Below are positions 1 through 7,483 of a DNA stretch of 64,000 nt, in pieces; the stretch's first letter is position 1, and every line of letters starts with the position of its first letter. Under the pieces are notes generated by a model that worked only from the letters and a program-made list of their open reading frames with translations, ran no database searches and was not told where the DNA came from. Where the stretch lies: NCBI RefSeq assembly GCF_021215455.1, contig NZ_JAJPWV010000002.1, positions 248,001-312,000 on the forward strand, in the 5' to 3' direction. The stretch comes from Mucilaginibacter roseus (lineage in GTDB: Bacteria; Bacteroidota; Bacteroidia; Sphingobacteriales; Sphingobacteriaceae). The translations under genes and the position numbers were made by a program.

Positions 1-102
1 GGTTTAGCTGTATAGCTAATAACCGTAACGGTAAAATTGTTTTATACTTAATTTAAAGCACTATACCGAAAACATTATAACCGCCGTTTGAGTATGATTA
101 CA

Positions 103-110
103 TAAATTTG
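103..110 (+). promoter_or_regulatory. Candidate -7 box of the ferredoxin-like gene
   Basis: TAAATTTG matches the Bacteroidota -7 consensus TAnnTTTG. Its last base lies 5 nt before the ATG at 115, so transcription would begin about at the start codon and the mRNA would be nearly leaderless. There is no well-spaced -33 TTG, so this is tentative. Confidence 0.25.
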
Positions 111-114
111 TTAC

Positions 115-387
115 ATGGGAAAATTTGAGGTGCCCGATAAAGTGCTGTACATATGCACCGGCAGCAAATGCGGAAAAAGAGGTGGAAAAGATACTTATAA
201 AATGGCGTCGAGCTTTGTTAAGCACAACAAAAGCAAGGTAGATATTGAAGTAATACGTATAGAATGCACAGACCGGTGCAAGTTTGCACCGGTCTGTAAC
301 ATGCAGCCCGAAAATATATGGCTGAAAGAATATTCTGAAAAAGAGGTATTACGCATGTTAGCCAACCTCATGCAGCAGCAGGATTAA
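115..387 (+). CDS. (2Fe-2S) ferredoxin domain protein, thioredoxin-like fold
   Basis: A 90-residue protein with two cysteine motifs, CTGSKC near residue 14 and CTDRCKFAPVC near residue 51. The spacing fits the thioredoxin-like 2Fe-2S ferredoxin family, in which four of these cysteines bind the cluster. It has no signal peptide or membrane segment and should be cytosolic. The electron partner cannot be told from the sequence. It faces the ferritin gene, and the two stop codons overlap by 4 nt. A shared role in iron handling is possible but rests only on adjacency. Confidence 0.8.
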   Translation: MGKFEVPDKVLYICTGSKCGKRGGKDTYKMASSFVKHNKSKVDIEVIRIECTDRCKFAPVCNMQPENIWLKEYSEKEVLRMLANLMQQQD

Positions 388-914
388 GCCTCGCTGCTAT
401 AGCTGATTTTAGGGATATGGCGGTCAATTTCCCAACGGCCGGTACCTTCTTCGCCAATAACTTCAAACAGTTCCAGCGCGCGGCGGGCTTTATATTCCTC
501 TTCACGTTGCTCTTTAAAGAACCAGTTCAGGAATTCAAGGGTTACAAAATCCTGCTCTTTGTAGCAACGGCTGGCTATGGCTTTGATTGATTCGGTAACG
601 CTTACCTCCTGCTCCAATGCATCCTCAAATACTTCGCGGAATGAGTTGTACTCGATTTTGATATTGGTAACCTCCGGCGAAATGGCGGTACCACCCATAT
701 CCAACACGTATTTGAAGAATTTTAACTGATGTTCTCTTTCCTCTTCAGACTGTTTATAAAAATAGTCGGCTGAATTATCAAAACCGTTACGGTCGCACCA
801 TGAGGCCATGGCTAAGTATATTGACGCTGATTGCGCTTCTTTTTTAATTTGTTGATTTAAAACCTCTTCTATCTCGGTTGATAAAAGTGACTTTACGCGA
901 ATAATATCTTTCAT
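384..914 (-). CDS. ftnA: Ferritin (bacterial non-heme, FtnA type)
   Basis: A 176-residue cytosolic iron-storage subunit that oxidises Fe(II) and stores it as a mineral in a 24-mer. The ferroxidase ligands are all present with the spacing of E. coli FtnA: E26, E59, H62, E103 and Q136. The length matches the family (about 165-175). The ATG at 914 is preceded by a good Bacteroidota promoter at 946-974. The 3' end overlaps the convergent ferredoxin-like gene by 4 nt, leaving no room for an intrinsic terminator. I see no haem-binding Met typical of bacterioferritin. Confidence 0.92.
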   Translation of the reverse strand: MKDIIRVKSLLSTEIEEVLNQQIKKEAQSASIYLAMASWCDRNGFDNSADYFYKQSEEEREHQLKFFKYVLDMGGTAISPEVTNIKIEYNSFREVFEDALEQEVSVTESIKAIASRCYKEQDFVTLEFLNWFFKEQREEEYKARRALELFEVIGEEGTGRWEIDRHIPKISYSSEA

Positions 915-945
915 GATTTAACTGTTTTAATCATTAATAACACTG

Positions 946-974
946 CAAAGATAGTGCTATAACAACCCAAACAA
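946..974 (-). promoter_or_regulatory. Predicted ferritin promoter
   Basis: Read on the minus strand, TTG (972-974) is followed after 18 nt by TATCTTTG (946-953), matching the Bacteroidota -33/-7 pattern. The start codon lies 32 nt downstream of the -7 box. Confidence 0.5.
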
Positions 975-1010
975 TTAAATATTAGCAATATAGAAGCAAT
1001 CTAAGTACAA

Positions 1011-1373
1011 TTAAACCGCTGTACGGTAAAGGCGATTGTTGATGATCTGATTAAGATCGAGCATTACAAAAGTACCTTGCAAAAGCTCTTTGAAATGAAT
1101 AATCTGGGTAAGGGTTAACACGTAAGTATCGTCGCAGGCACAAATAAAGATGATCTCCATATCAGGCGACTTGGCATCCATCAGTTTTTGCTCGATGTCA
1201 ATACTGTCGATAGCCCTTTTTAGCTTAAGCAGGCAACGGTAATCAAAACGGGCAAGTTTACCGGCAAAATCAATATACCAGCAAGTCTCGCTGTCCGATT
1301 GATAAATAGCGCCTCGCGCCGTGGTAAAAACCTCTGTAAACTTTGGATTATCAACTACCTCTTTAACCTGCAT
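1011..1373 (-). CDS. Conserved-looking hypothetical protein, 120 aa
   Basis: I do not recognise the family with confidence. The protein is soluble, has no signal peptide, and contains a CICAC-like stretch (FICACDDTYVLT) near residue 77 and a tryptophan/cysteine pair (ETCWYIDFAG) near residue 30. It lies behind a textbook Bacteroidota promoter and in the same direction as the ferritin gene, but about 100 nt separate them and ferritin has its own promoter. An iron- or redox-linked role would be a guess from the neighbourhood. Confidence 0.7.
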   Translation of the reverse strand: MQVKEVVDNPKFTEVFTTARGAIYQSDSETCWYIDFAGKLARFDYRCLLKLKRAIDSIDIEQKLMDAKSPDMEIIFICACDDTYVLTLTQIIHFKELLQGTFVMLDLNQIINNRLYRTAV

Positions 1374-1398
1374 TCCTTTTTTGTAGAAGTGTATAAAA

Positions 1399-1429
1399 CA
1401 AAAGTAATACTATTTAGATTAAATCCAAA
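1399..1429 (-). promoter_or_regulatory. Strong Bacteroidota-type promoter
   Basis: On the minus strand TTTG (1426-1429) and TACTTTTG (1399-1406) are separated by exactly 19 nt, the consensus spacing. The ATG at 1373 lies 26 nt beyond the -7 box. This is the cleanest promoter seen in the window. Confidence 0.6.
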
Positions 1430-1576
1430 TATAGTAACAATAATGTTTTAAACATTTTCACAACTATAGCCTCGGTTTAATTAAGCTGTATCAACAGTAA
1501 AAACCTTTTGATAATAAATAGGTTAAAAGTTAAGTTTTATTTGATCATCATCTGCGTAAAAATTAAAACGGATAAA

Positions 1577-2908
1577 GTGCATAAACCATTAAGATACACC
1601 ACTATACTTAAAAGCGCTGCGCTGCTCACCATAGCTGTGCTTTTTGCCCCCAAGGGTTATGCCCAGGTGCAAGCCACTACTGATTCGCTTAAAACCGACT
1701 CGCTGCAAGCCGATACAATTAAAAAGCCCAAGGTTGAATATGCCGGGCAGTATGATATAAGCGACCTGATACAGGATGTAATTCATCCAAATAAAAAGCC
1801 GGACTCGCTTAAAAAGAAATCTGGAATTACACTGATGCCTAACGTGGCCTCAAACCCGAGTATTGGTTTCCAGATCGGGATTAAAGCAGTTGCAGGCCGC
1901 GTATTAGGTAGAGAGCCGGGTACGCTAATGTCGGTAGCGGCAACATCCGCGTCTATTACTACAAAGGGCATTATTTATTTTTACTTGAGCCATAACGTAT
2001 TTACGCCGGGCAATCACTGGAATTTACAAGGCAGTTTAGTGGCCGCTAAAACGCTAACACCCGACTTTGGTATAGGCATTGGCGAGGCCGCTAACGGCAG
2101 CGAGGCAGACAGGATATTAAGTAACCCTGACCGTAAAGGATATGTGCTGCATTCGCTGTTTTATAATTTCCGCGAAAAGGTTTACAAGCAGGTAACTGAT
2201 AATCTTTTTTTAGGTGCCGGGGTATCGTTTGATATCAGGCGGAGTATTGAAGACCGAAATAACCCCGTTGGTGAAACACAAACACCTTATTACATTTACA
2301 ATGAGCGTAACGGATTCAATAACAGCAGTTACAGCTCGAATGGCTTATTGTTTAACGCACAGTATACCACGCGCGATAATCAGAACCGGGCCTATAAAGG
2401 CATTTATGCTGATGCCGGTATACGGGTAAACCAAACCTGGATTGGGAGCACTAAAAACGCTACACAGTTAACTACTGATTTCAGGAAATACTGGAGCTTG
2501 TCGAAACGTAACCCTGAGCACGTTATCGCTTTTTGGAACTGGACATCATTTGTAATAGGCGGTGCCCTGCCCTACCTTGAACTGCCCGGCACAGGCCGAG
2601 ATCCAAGCTTTCGCAGTGGTCGCGGGTATACCGTTACGTACTTTAAGGGCACCCAGTACGCTTATTCCGAAGTGGAATACCGTTTCCCGATCACCCGTAA
2701 CAAATTTATCAGCGGCGTAACCTTCTTTAACATGCAAACCGCTAATGACGATCTGGGAACTAAAATAGGCCAGGTATGGCAACCCGGCGGCGGCGCGGGT
2801 TTACGCGTACTGTTTAACAAAGCAACCCGTACCAACCTTTGTATTGATTACGCGTTTGGTAAATATGGTGCCAAAGGTTTGTTTTTGGGCTTGAACGAGG
2901 CCTTTTAA
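1577..2908 (+). CDS. Outer-membrane beta-barrel protein, BamA/Omp85 surface-antigen-like
   Basis: About 443 residues from the GTG at 1577; an in-frame TTG at 1508 would add 23 residues. I prefer 1577 because it puts a clear signal peptide at the N terminus (hydrophobic run then GYAQ). A short Asp/Lys-rich linker with repeated TDSL motifs follows, then a long series of amphipathic strands ending in aromatic Phe (LGLNEAF), typical of a Bacteroidota barrel. The organisation resembles stand-alone Omp85/D15 C-terminal barrels without POTRA domains. Function is unknown. The stop overlaps the convergent oxidoreductase gene by 4 nt. Confidence 0.7.
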   Translation: MHKPLRYTTILKSAALLTIAVLFAPKGYAQVQATTDSLKTDSLQADTIKKPKVEYAGQYDISDLIQDVIHPNKKPDSLKKKSGITLMPNVASNPSIGFQIGIKAVAGRVLGREPGTLMSVAATSASITTKGIIYFYLSHNVFTPGNHWNLQGSLVAAKTLTPDFGIGIGEAANGSEADRILSNPDRKGYVLHSLFYNFREKVYKQVTDNLFLGAGVSFDIRRSIEDRNNPVGETQTPYYIYNERNGFNNSSYSSNGLLFNAQYTTRDNQNRAYKGIYADAGIRVNQTWIGSTKNATQLTTDFRKYWSLSKRNPEHVIAFWNWTSFVIGGALPYLELPGTGRDPSFRSGRGYTVTYFKGTQYAYSEVEYRFPITRNKFISGVTFFNMQTANDDLGTKIGQVWQPGGGAGLRVLFNKATRTNLCIDYAFGKYGAKGLFLGLNEAF

Positions 2909-4353
2909 AGTTTAGCTAATTTGATATTAAATATATTTTTTAATGCGCGTTTGGCTGCGTTGTAACCGCACATACCGTGTACGCCACCGCCAGGAGGGGT
3001 TGACGATGAACAGATATACATGCCTTTTGCCGATGTTTTGTATGGCGACCAACGCAATGCCGGCCTTGTGTATAGTTGACCGATATCAATTATGCCGCCG
3101 TTAATATCACCGCCAATGTAGTTGGGGTTATGCTCTTGCATTTGGGCGGTATTAAGGGTATGTTTGGCCAATATCCTGTCCTTAAAACCAGGGGCAAAGC
3201 GCTCGATCTGATTTTCGATGATCTCCGTCATATCACGGGTCGATCCGTTAGGCACATGACAATAGGCCCATACGGTGTGTTTGCCTTCGGGCGCTCGGGT
3301 TGCATCGTACATACTTTGCTGTGCCAGCAGTACGTAAGGTTTTTCGCAATGTATACCCGCGGCAGATGCTTTTTCGGATATCTCGATCTCTTCCAATGTA
3401 CCGCCAATATGCACTGTACCAGCCTTGCGGCACTCCTCGGCAGTAAAAGGTACGGGGCCGTCAAGCGCCCAGTCTACCTTAAATACGCCATCGCCATAAC
3501 GGTAACGCTCCAACTGCCATTTGTAAATGGACGAAAATTTATGCCCGGCAATTTGCAGCAACTGCTTCGGCGTAACGTCAAAAAATACGGCACGTGCTGA
3601 TGGTAATTGCGCAAGCGATGTGATGTATGTATTCACCTCAATTTTTCCGCCTAATGAGGTAAAGTAGGATGCCAGCGCATTAGCGATACTCTGCGAACCG
3701 CCTTTAGGTATCACCCAACCGCCGATATGCCCGTTAGCCAGCAGCACCATACCTATGGCTGATGTGGCCAGGTTACTTAATGGCTGTATTGAATGTGCGG
3801 CCATCCCGGCAAACAGGCCCTTCGCCTGCACAGTTTTAAATCGCTTAGCCAGCATAGTAGCCGGTTGTAACGCCGATAAACCAAAATGCGCCATGGCGAA
3901 CGGCTTTGAGGGGATGTGCAGCGGGCCTAAAATGTCTGCTGCCATACCCGGCCAGTTTTTCACCACCGGGCCAATCAATTTGCGGTAAGTATCAGCATCG
4001 GCACCAAGTAACGAAGCGGTTTCGTCTACCGAGCGTTTTAAGACAGCCGCGGTTCCGTCGTCAAAAGGATGGGCTGCATCCACTTCGGGCGCTATATACT
4101 CTAATCCGTGCTGATGAAGCGGTAATTTAGCAAAGAACGGCGAACCGGCAGCAAGCGGGTGAATGGCCGAGCAAATGTCGTGTTTAAAACCAGGCAAGGT
4201 TAATTCTGCACTGCGTAGTCCCCCACCGATAGTACTTTTACCTTCAACCAACAGCACTTGCAGCCCTTGCTGCTGTAATAGTATGGCGGCGGCAAGCCCG
4301 TTAGGGCCCGAACCTACCACTACCGCGTCATAATCTTTTTTATCGGTATTCAT
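2905..4353 (-). CDS. FAD-dependent phytoene desaturase-like oxidoreductase
   Basis: A 482-residue flavoprotein. The N-terminal dinucleotide-binding motif is VVGSGPNGLAAAILL (residues about 11-25), followed by the second FAD segment (LLVEGKSTIGGG). The C-terminal FAD motif lies near GMYICSSSTPPGGGVHGMCGYNAA. This architecture is that of the phytoene dehydrogenase/CrtI-related NAD(P)/FAD family. The copy is not next to crtB or other carotenoid genes, so a carotenoid substrate is not established, and many such proteins are unassigned. It shares TTAA with the barrel gene at its 3' end. Confidence 0.8.
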   Translation of the reverse strand: MNTDKKDYDAVVVGSGPNGLAAAILLQQQGLQVLLVEGKSTIGGGLRSAELTLPGFKHDICSAIHPLAAGSPFFAKLPLHQHGLEYIAPEVDAAHPFDDGTAAVLKRSVDETASLLGADADTYRKLIGPVVKNWPGMAADILGPLHIPSKPFAMAHFGLSALQPATMLAKRFKTVQAKGLFAGMAAHSIQPLSNLATSAIGMVLLANGHIGGWVIPKGGSQSIANALASYFTSLGGKIEVNTYITSLAQLPSARAVFFDVTPKQLLQIAGHKFSSIYKWQLERYRYGDGVFKVDWALDGPVPFTAEECRKAGTVHIGGTLEEIEISEKASAAGIHCEKPYVLLAQQSMYDATRAPEGKHTVWAYCHVPNGSTRDMTEIIENQIERFAPGFKDRILAKHTLNTAQMQEHNPNYIGGDINGGIIDIGQLYTRPALRWSPYKTSAKGMYICSSSTPPGGGVHGMCGYNAAKRALKNIFNIKLAKL

Positions 4354-4440
4354 CAGCCTGATAATTTGTATAAATATGCAAAATAAAGGGGGATAAACAC
4401 ACGGTTCATCCCCCTGGCACTTTAACCTACTTGAAACTAA

Positions 4441-5058
4441 TTATATAAATTCTTTTTTGTTTATGAAACGCGCTGAATTATATACCGCCGATATCACATC
4501 CGCGGCCGAAAAACCACCTAAGTCATTACGATAAACATATTTATAAGCTACGTTTCGGCCCGCATCGCAAACATAAACAGCAGGTAATAATGTTTTTATA
4601 TCATCACCGTTAGTGTAGCTTTGCGATAGCTCTTTATATAAATTTAACCGGTGTGCTAACGCATGCTGTTCATCAGTATAAAAACTGAGGGTAAGGCTGT
4701 TAAGCCAGGCTATTTGCTCTAAATGCTGTTCTGCCTTTGGTAGCACTACCAATAAATTACCGCCATTGGCCCTAATTTCAGCCTGTATAGCGCTAAGCGA
4801 CCGTAAAAAGCTTAGGCCTGTATTGCCCCAATTGCACGAATAAAAAGCAACTACCAGCGGTTTGTTATTATATTTTTTAAGGTCAATAAAACCATGTGTT
4901 ATAGCGCCGTTGTAGTACTCGTACCAGCGGTTACCAGCGGCTGATAGATGCAGGTCGGTATAATTGCATGTAAGCGAGTTGGTTTGAAAGTTTTGATTAT
5001 TAAACGATAAGCGGGCTTCATTTACAGCCACTTCATCGTAAAGCGTAGAGGTGTTCAT
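4441..5058 (-). CDS. Redoxin/AhpC-like thioredoxin-fold protein lacking the peroxidatic Cys
   Basis: A 205-residue cytosolic protein. Residues about 60-190 resemble an AhpC/TSA fold: KPLVVAFYSCNWG at the first strand-helix, a central VVLPK strand and TLLPAVYVCDAG late. Aligned by eye on the peroxiredoxin motif, the peroxidatic position is Gly81 (FYSCNWGNTG), and only Cys75 lies nearby; there is no CxxC. It may be a non-catalytic redoxin relative or use a different cysteine. A poly-cysteine leader ORF lies 52 nt upstream on the same strand, and a predicted stem covers its start region, suggesting translation-coupled control. Confidence 0.65.
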   Translation of the reverse strand: MNTSTLYDEVAVNEARLSFNNQNFQTNSLTCNYTDLHLSAAGNRWYEYYNGAITHGFIDLKKYNNKPLVVAFYSCNWGNTGLSFLRSLSAIQAEIRANGGNLLVVLPKAEQHLEQIAWLNSLTLSFYTDEQHALAHRLNLYKELSQSYTNGDDIKTLLPAVYVCDAGRNVAYKYVYRNDLGGFSAADVISAVYNSARFINKKEFI

Positions 5059-5066
5059 TTAATTTA

Positions 5067-5124
5067 GTTGTTGCAAAAAGTACGATCAATTGAGTTTATT
5101 ATCCGTTCGATCAATGGCAACAAC
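5067..5124 (-). promoter_or_regulatory. Possible translation attenuator: Cys codons pair with downstream start region
   Basis: On the minus strand GTTGTTGC (5124 to 5117), inside the four Cys codons of the leader ORF, is perfectly complementary to GCAACAAC (5074 to 5067), which ends 8 nt before the ATG of the redoxin-like gene. The loop would be 42 nt. A ribosome stalled on Cys codons would melt this stem and expose the start codon. The pairing is seen directly; the mechanism is inferred by analogy with poly-Cys attenuators described in mycobacteria. Confidence 0.4.
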
Positions 5125-5194
5125 AACACATACCGGCATATGGTTGGCAATGGGACGTGATTTTTTTAACAGATGTTAATTGTTGTGCTTTCAT
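5111..5194 (-). CDS. 27-residue poly-cysteine leader peptide
   Basis: A short ORF starting at the ATG at 5194 and ending in TGA at 5111. The peptide is basic and polar at the N terminus (MKAQQLTSVKK) and ends GMCCCCH, with one further Cys at residue 16: five Cys in 27 residues, four of them consecutive. It lies on the same strand as the redoxin-like gene, with 52 nt between them, and starts 13 nt after a candidate -7 box. It may be a cysteine-sensing uORF, or a small metal- or thiol-binding peptide. I know of no named family for it. Confidence 0.5.
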   Translation of the reverse strand: MKAQQLTSVKKITSHCQPYAGMCCCCH

Positions 5195-5206
5195 GGTATG
5201 ATGATA

Positions 5207-5214
5207 CAAATGTA
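5207..5214 (-). promoter_or_regulatory. Candidate -7 box of the poly-Cys leader transcript
   Basis: TACATTTG on the minus strand matches TAnnTTTG. No TTG lies at the usual -33 distance; the upstream sequence instead has repeated GTATA/TATAC motifs (5213-5240) and a near-palindrome at 5205-5216, which could be an operator for an activator. Tentative. Confidence 0.3.
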
Positions 5215-5295
5215 TACAAAATCTATATACTTTATATACTATTTTTGTTACTGAGGATATTTTTATATTAAAAATCTAACAATCAGATGCTTAAT

Positions 5296-5625
5296 TTAAA
5301 TAGATACAGATTTTGAAAACACATTCATTACAATAACTCCTCCAACTATCATAACCATGCCGATGATAGCGGGGATATCCAACGATTGCCGGAACACAAA
5401 AACCGATACCAGCGCGGTAAGTACTATACCTAAGCCACCCCATATGGCATAGGCTACGCCTAACGGAATGCTTTTGAGTGAGATGGAAAAGAAGTATAAA
5501 CAGCACAGGTAACATACCACCGCCATGATGCCGGGCAAAAGCTTAGTGAACTGGTGTGATGCTTGAAGCAGGCTTGAACCGATAACTTCAAATATGATAG
5601 CCAGACCGAGGAAAAGGAATTTCAT
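5296..5625 (-). CDS. Small multidrug resistance (SMR) family transporter
   Basis: A 109-residue inner-membrane protein with four transmembrane helices, the standard SMR length. The essential acidic residue is in helix 1 (LAIIFEVIG, Glu at about 14), and helix 2-3 carries the family signature PLGVAYAIWGGLG. I start it at the ATG at 5625; the TTG at 5640 adds five residues and is unlikely. Members export quaternary cations or guanidinium as antiparallel dimers with proton coupling. The gene stands alone rather than as a paired SMR, so an EmrE- or SugE/Gdx-like homodimer is likely; which substrate cannot be told. Confidence 0.88.
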   Translation of the reverse strand: MKFLFLGLAIIFEVIGSSLLQASHQFTKLLPGIMAVVCYLCCLYFFSISLKSIPLGVAYAIWGGLGIVLTALVSVFVFRQSLDIPAIIGMVMIVGGVIVMNVFSKSVSI

Positions 5626-5637
5626 AGATATTTTAAG

Positions 5638-5645
5638 CAAAAGTA
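5638..5645 (-). promoter_or_regulatory. Candidate -7 box of the SMR gene
   Basis: TACTTTTG on the minus strand, with its last base 13 nt before the ATG at 5625. No matching -33 element was found. Confidence 0.3.
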
Positions 5646-5678
5646 GGGATTAATGTAAACGATGATGATGACTATTAG

Positions 5679-5712
5679 TTGGAACCATTAATAATTTATG
5701 TTCATATATTTG
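5679..5712 (+). promoter_or_regulatory. Predicted moaD-moaE promoter
   Basis: TTG at 5679-5681 and TATATTTG at 5705-5712 are separated by 23 nt, the long end of the Bacteroidota range. The moaD ATG is 25 nt downstream of the -7 box. No Moco riboswitch-like structure fits in this short leader. Confidence 0.42.
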
Positions 5713-5736
5713 TTGTAGCCACTATTCAATCTATAT

Positions 5737-5979
5737 ATGACGATCACTGTTTTGGCATTTGGTGTTGCTAAGGACATTTTTAACGCTCCATCCATACAAC
5801 TGGAGTTGGTGAACGATGCCACCGTTATGAGCCTGAAATATACTTTGGAACAGCAATACCCTCGTTTAAAGCAACTATCATCTTACCTTATCGCCATAAA
5901 TAACGAATATGCCCTGCCGGAGGATTATATTCATCAGCGTGATGAGGTGGCCATTATTCCACCTGTAAGCGGCGGATGA
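5737..5979 (+). CDS. moaD: Molybdopterin synthase sulfur carrier subunit MoaD
   Basis: An 80-residue ubiquitin-like protein ending in the obligatory Gly-Gly (PPVSGG). The C-terminal glycine is adenylated by a MoeB-type enzyme and converted to a thiocarboxylate, which donates sulfur to precursor Z in the MoaD-MoaE complex. The length is normal. The stop codon TGA overlaps the ATG of moaE by 4 nt, so the two synthase subunits are translationally coupled. Its activating enzyme is probably the gene at 6419-7483. Confidence 0.95.
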   Translation: MTITVLAFGVAKDIFNAPSIQLELVNDATVMSLKYTLEQQYPRLKQLSSYLIAINNEYALPEDYIHQRDEVAIIPPVSGG

Positions 5980-6410
5980 TAATGAGCAGCTCCCCTATCA
6001 ACATATTGATTACCGATGAGCCACTGGATGTTACCAATTGCAGCCAATGGGTAATGGCACCCGAAAGTGGCGGCATTAATGTTTTTATAGGTACCGTACG
6101 CAATGCCACCAAAGGCAGAACCGTTTTACGCCTGGAGTTTGAGGCTTACCAAACCATGGCCATGCGCGAGATGGAGAAAATAGCTATAGCCGCATTTGAG
6201 CAATGGCCTTTGCAAAAGGTATTGATACACCATCGCACCGGAGTATTACAGGTTGGCGAAATACCGGTTATCATCGCCGTATCTGCCGCGCACCGGGACG
6301 CCGCCTTTACCGCCTGCCGCTATATTATCGACACCCTGAAACAAACCGTACCCATCTGGAAGAAGGAATTTTTTGAGGATGGCGAGGTTTGGGTGGCCGC
6401 GCATCCGTAA
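5976..6410 (+). CDS. moaE: Molybdopterin synthase catalytic subunit MoaE
   Basis: A 144-residue catalytic subunit that inserts the dithiolene sulfurs into cyclic pyranopterin monophosphate. Recognisable segments are GGINVFIGTVRNATKGR (residues about 29-45), LEFEAYQTMA, IHHRTGVLQVGE and the C-terminal substrate-binding part KQTVPIWKKEFFEDGEVW with the conserved Lys pair. An internal ATG two codons later (MSSSP) is an alternative start. It is coupled to moaD and faces moeB across an 8-nt gap. Confidence 0.95.
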   Translation: MIMSSSPINILITDEPLDVTNCSQWVMAPESGGINVFIGTVRNATKGRTVLRLEFEAYQTMAMREMEKIAIAAFEQWPLQKVLIHHRTGVLQVGEIPVIIAVSAAHRDAAFTACRYIIDTLKQTVPIWKKEFFEDGEVWVAAHP

Positions 6411-6418
6411 ACGATTAC

Positions 6419-7483
6419 TTACCCGTTTTCGTCGAGCCACTCATTCAGGCCTCCTTTAAGCGACATCACCTTAATATCGGGCAACGCACGAGTGGCTATT
6501 TTAACTGCTTCGGCACTGCGTTTGCCGGAGGCGCAGTAAAACACATTTGTTTTGGCCGGATCAACCTCATGAAAATTATTTTCAAGCTCATGAAGCGGGA
6601 TATGTTTACCGCCAATATGATGTGCCTGGCGTTCCTCGCGGGTACGTACATCTATCAGTTGTACATCGCCACTCACCATTATTTCTTTAAGTTCAGATTG
6701 ATCAATATCCGGCACTTCCTCTCCCGATACCGGCAATGTGGTGATGCTGGTTTTTGTAAGCGTACCTATTTTTACAACCCGGCTTTGCAGCGTTTGGGCA
6801 TCAAATACCAAAAGCTTGCCGGCAAGCAGATTGCCGGTTTGCGTAATGTATTTTATTACCTCATTGGCTTGCAGGCAACCAATTATACCAGCTAAGGTAG
6901 GTATCACACCGCCCTGGGTACAATTGGGTATCTGGGCGGCATTTACCTTCGGATACAGATCGCGGTAATTGGGTGAACGGTCGCCACTATCCAAGGCAAC
7001 ATTCCATATCGCAACCTGCCCTTCAAACTGGTAAATAGCACCATAAACCAACGGTTTTCCGCTGATAACGGCGGCATCGTTCAGCAAGTAGCGGGTTTCA
7101 AAGTTATCGGTACAATCAACAACCATATCATACTCTGTCATAATTTCGAGTACGTTTTTGGTAGTTATGCGTTGTTCATAAGGTACAAATTCAACCGCGG
7201 GGTTTTGCTTTTTGAGTTTGCGGCAGGCTACTGCGGCTTTATTACTACCCGTATCATCCGGACCAAACAACACCTGCCGGTGCAGATTACCCTCGCTAAC
7301 CGTATCAAAATCGGCAATACCTATAGTGCCCACCCCTGCCGAAGTAAGGTACAAAGCGGTTGGGCAACCTAAACCGCCCATACCCACAATTAAAACACTG
7401 GCCTGCTGCAAACGCTGCTGTGCCGCCTCGCCAAAGCCGGGTAAGGCTATCTGGCAATGGTATCGTGCCCAATCATTAGTCAT
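6419..7483 (-). CDS. moeB: MoeB/ThiF-type adenylyltransferase with C-terminal rhodanese domain
   Basis: A 354-residue E1-like enzyme. Residues 1-235 hold the ThiF/MoeB fold: the ATP loop GMGGLG (about 34-39), DFD with NLHRQ (58-69), DNFETR and the conserved Cys188 in PNCTQGG. Residues about 260-354 form a rhodanese domain with active-site Cys317 (CASGKRS), so the protein could both adenylate MoaD and deliver sulfur, like MOCS3. The two zinc-binding CxxC pairs of E. coli MoeB are absent (YRDLYP where CYRCLFP is usual). It is last in the moaA-moeA-moaC-mobA-moeB run and overlaps mobA by 8 nt. Confidence 0.9.
   Translation of the reverse strand: MTNDWARYHCQIALPGFGEAAQQRLQQASVLIVGMGGLGCPTALYLTSAGVGTIGIADFDTVSEGNLHRQVLFGPDDTGSNKAAVACRKLKKQNPAVEFVPYEQRITTKNVLEIMTEYDMVVDCTDNFETRYLLNDAAVISGKPLVYGAIYQFEGQVAIWNVALDSGDRSPNYRDLYPKVNAAQIPNCTQGGVIPTLAGIIGCLQANEVIKYITQTGNLLAGKLLVFDAQTLQSRVVKIGTLTKTSITTLPVSGEEVPDIDQSELKEIMVSGDVQLIDVRTREERQAHHIGGKHIPLHELENNFHEVDPAKTNVFYCASGKRSAEAVKIATRALPDIKVMSLKGGLNEWLDENG

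Noticed and set aside
1508..1576. Upstream TTG start for the outer-membrane barrel gene
   Set aside because: It would put 23 residues before the signal peptide; the GTG at 1577 gives a standard signal sequence. The choice remains uncertain.
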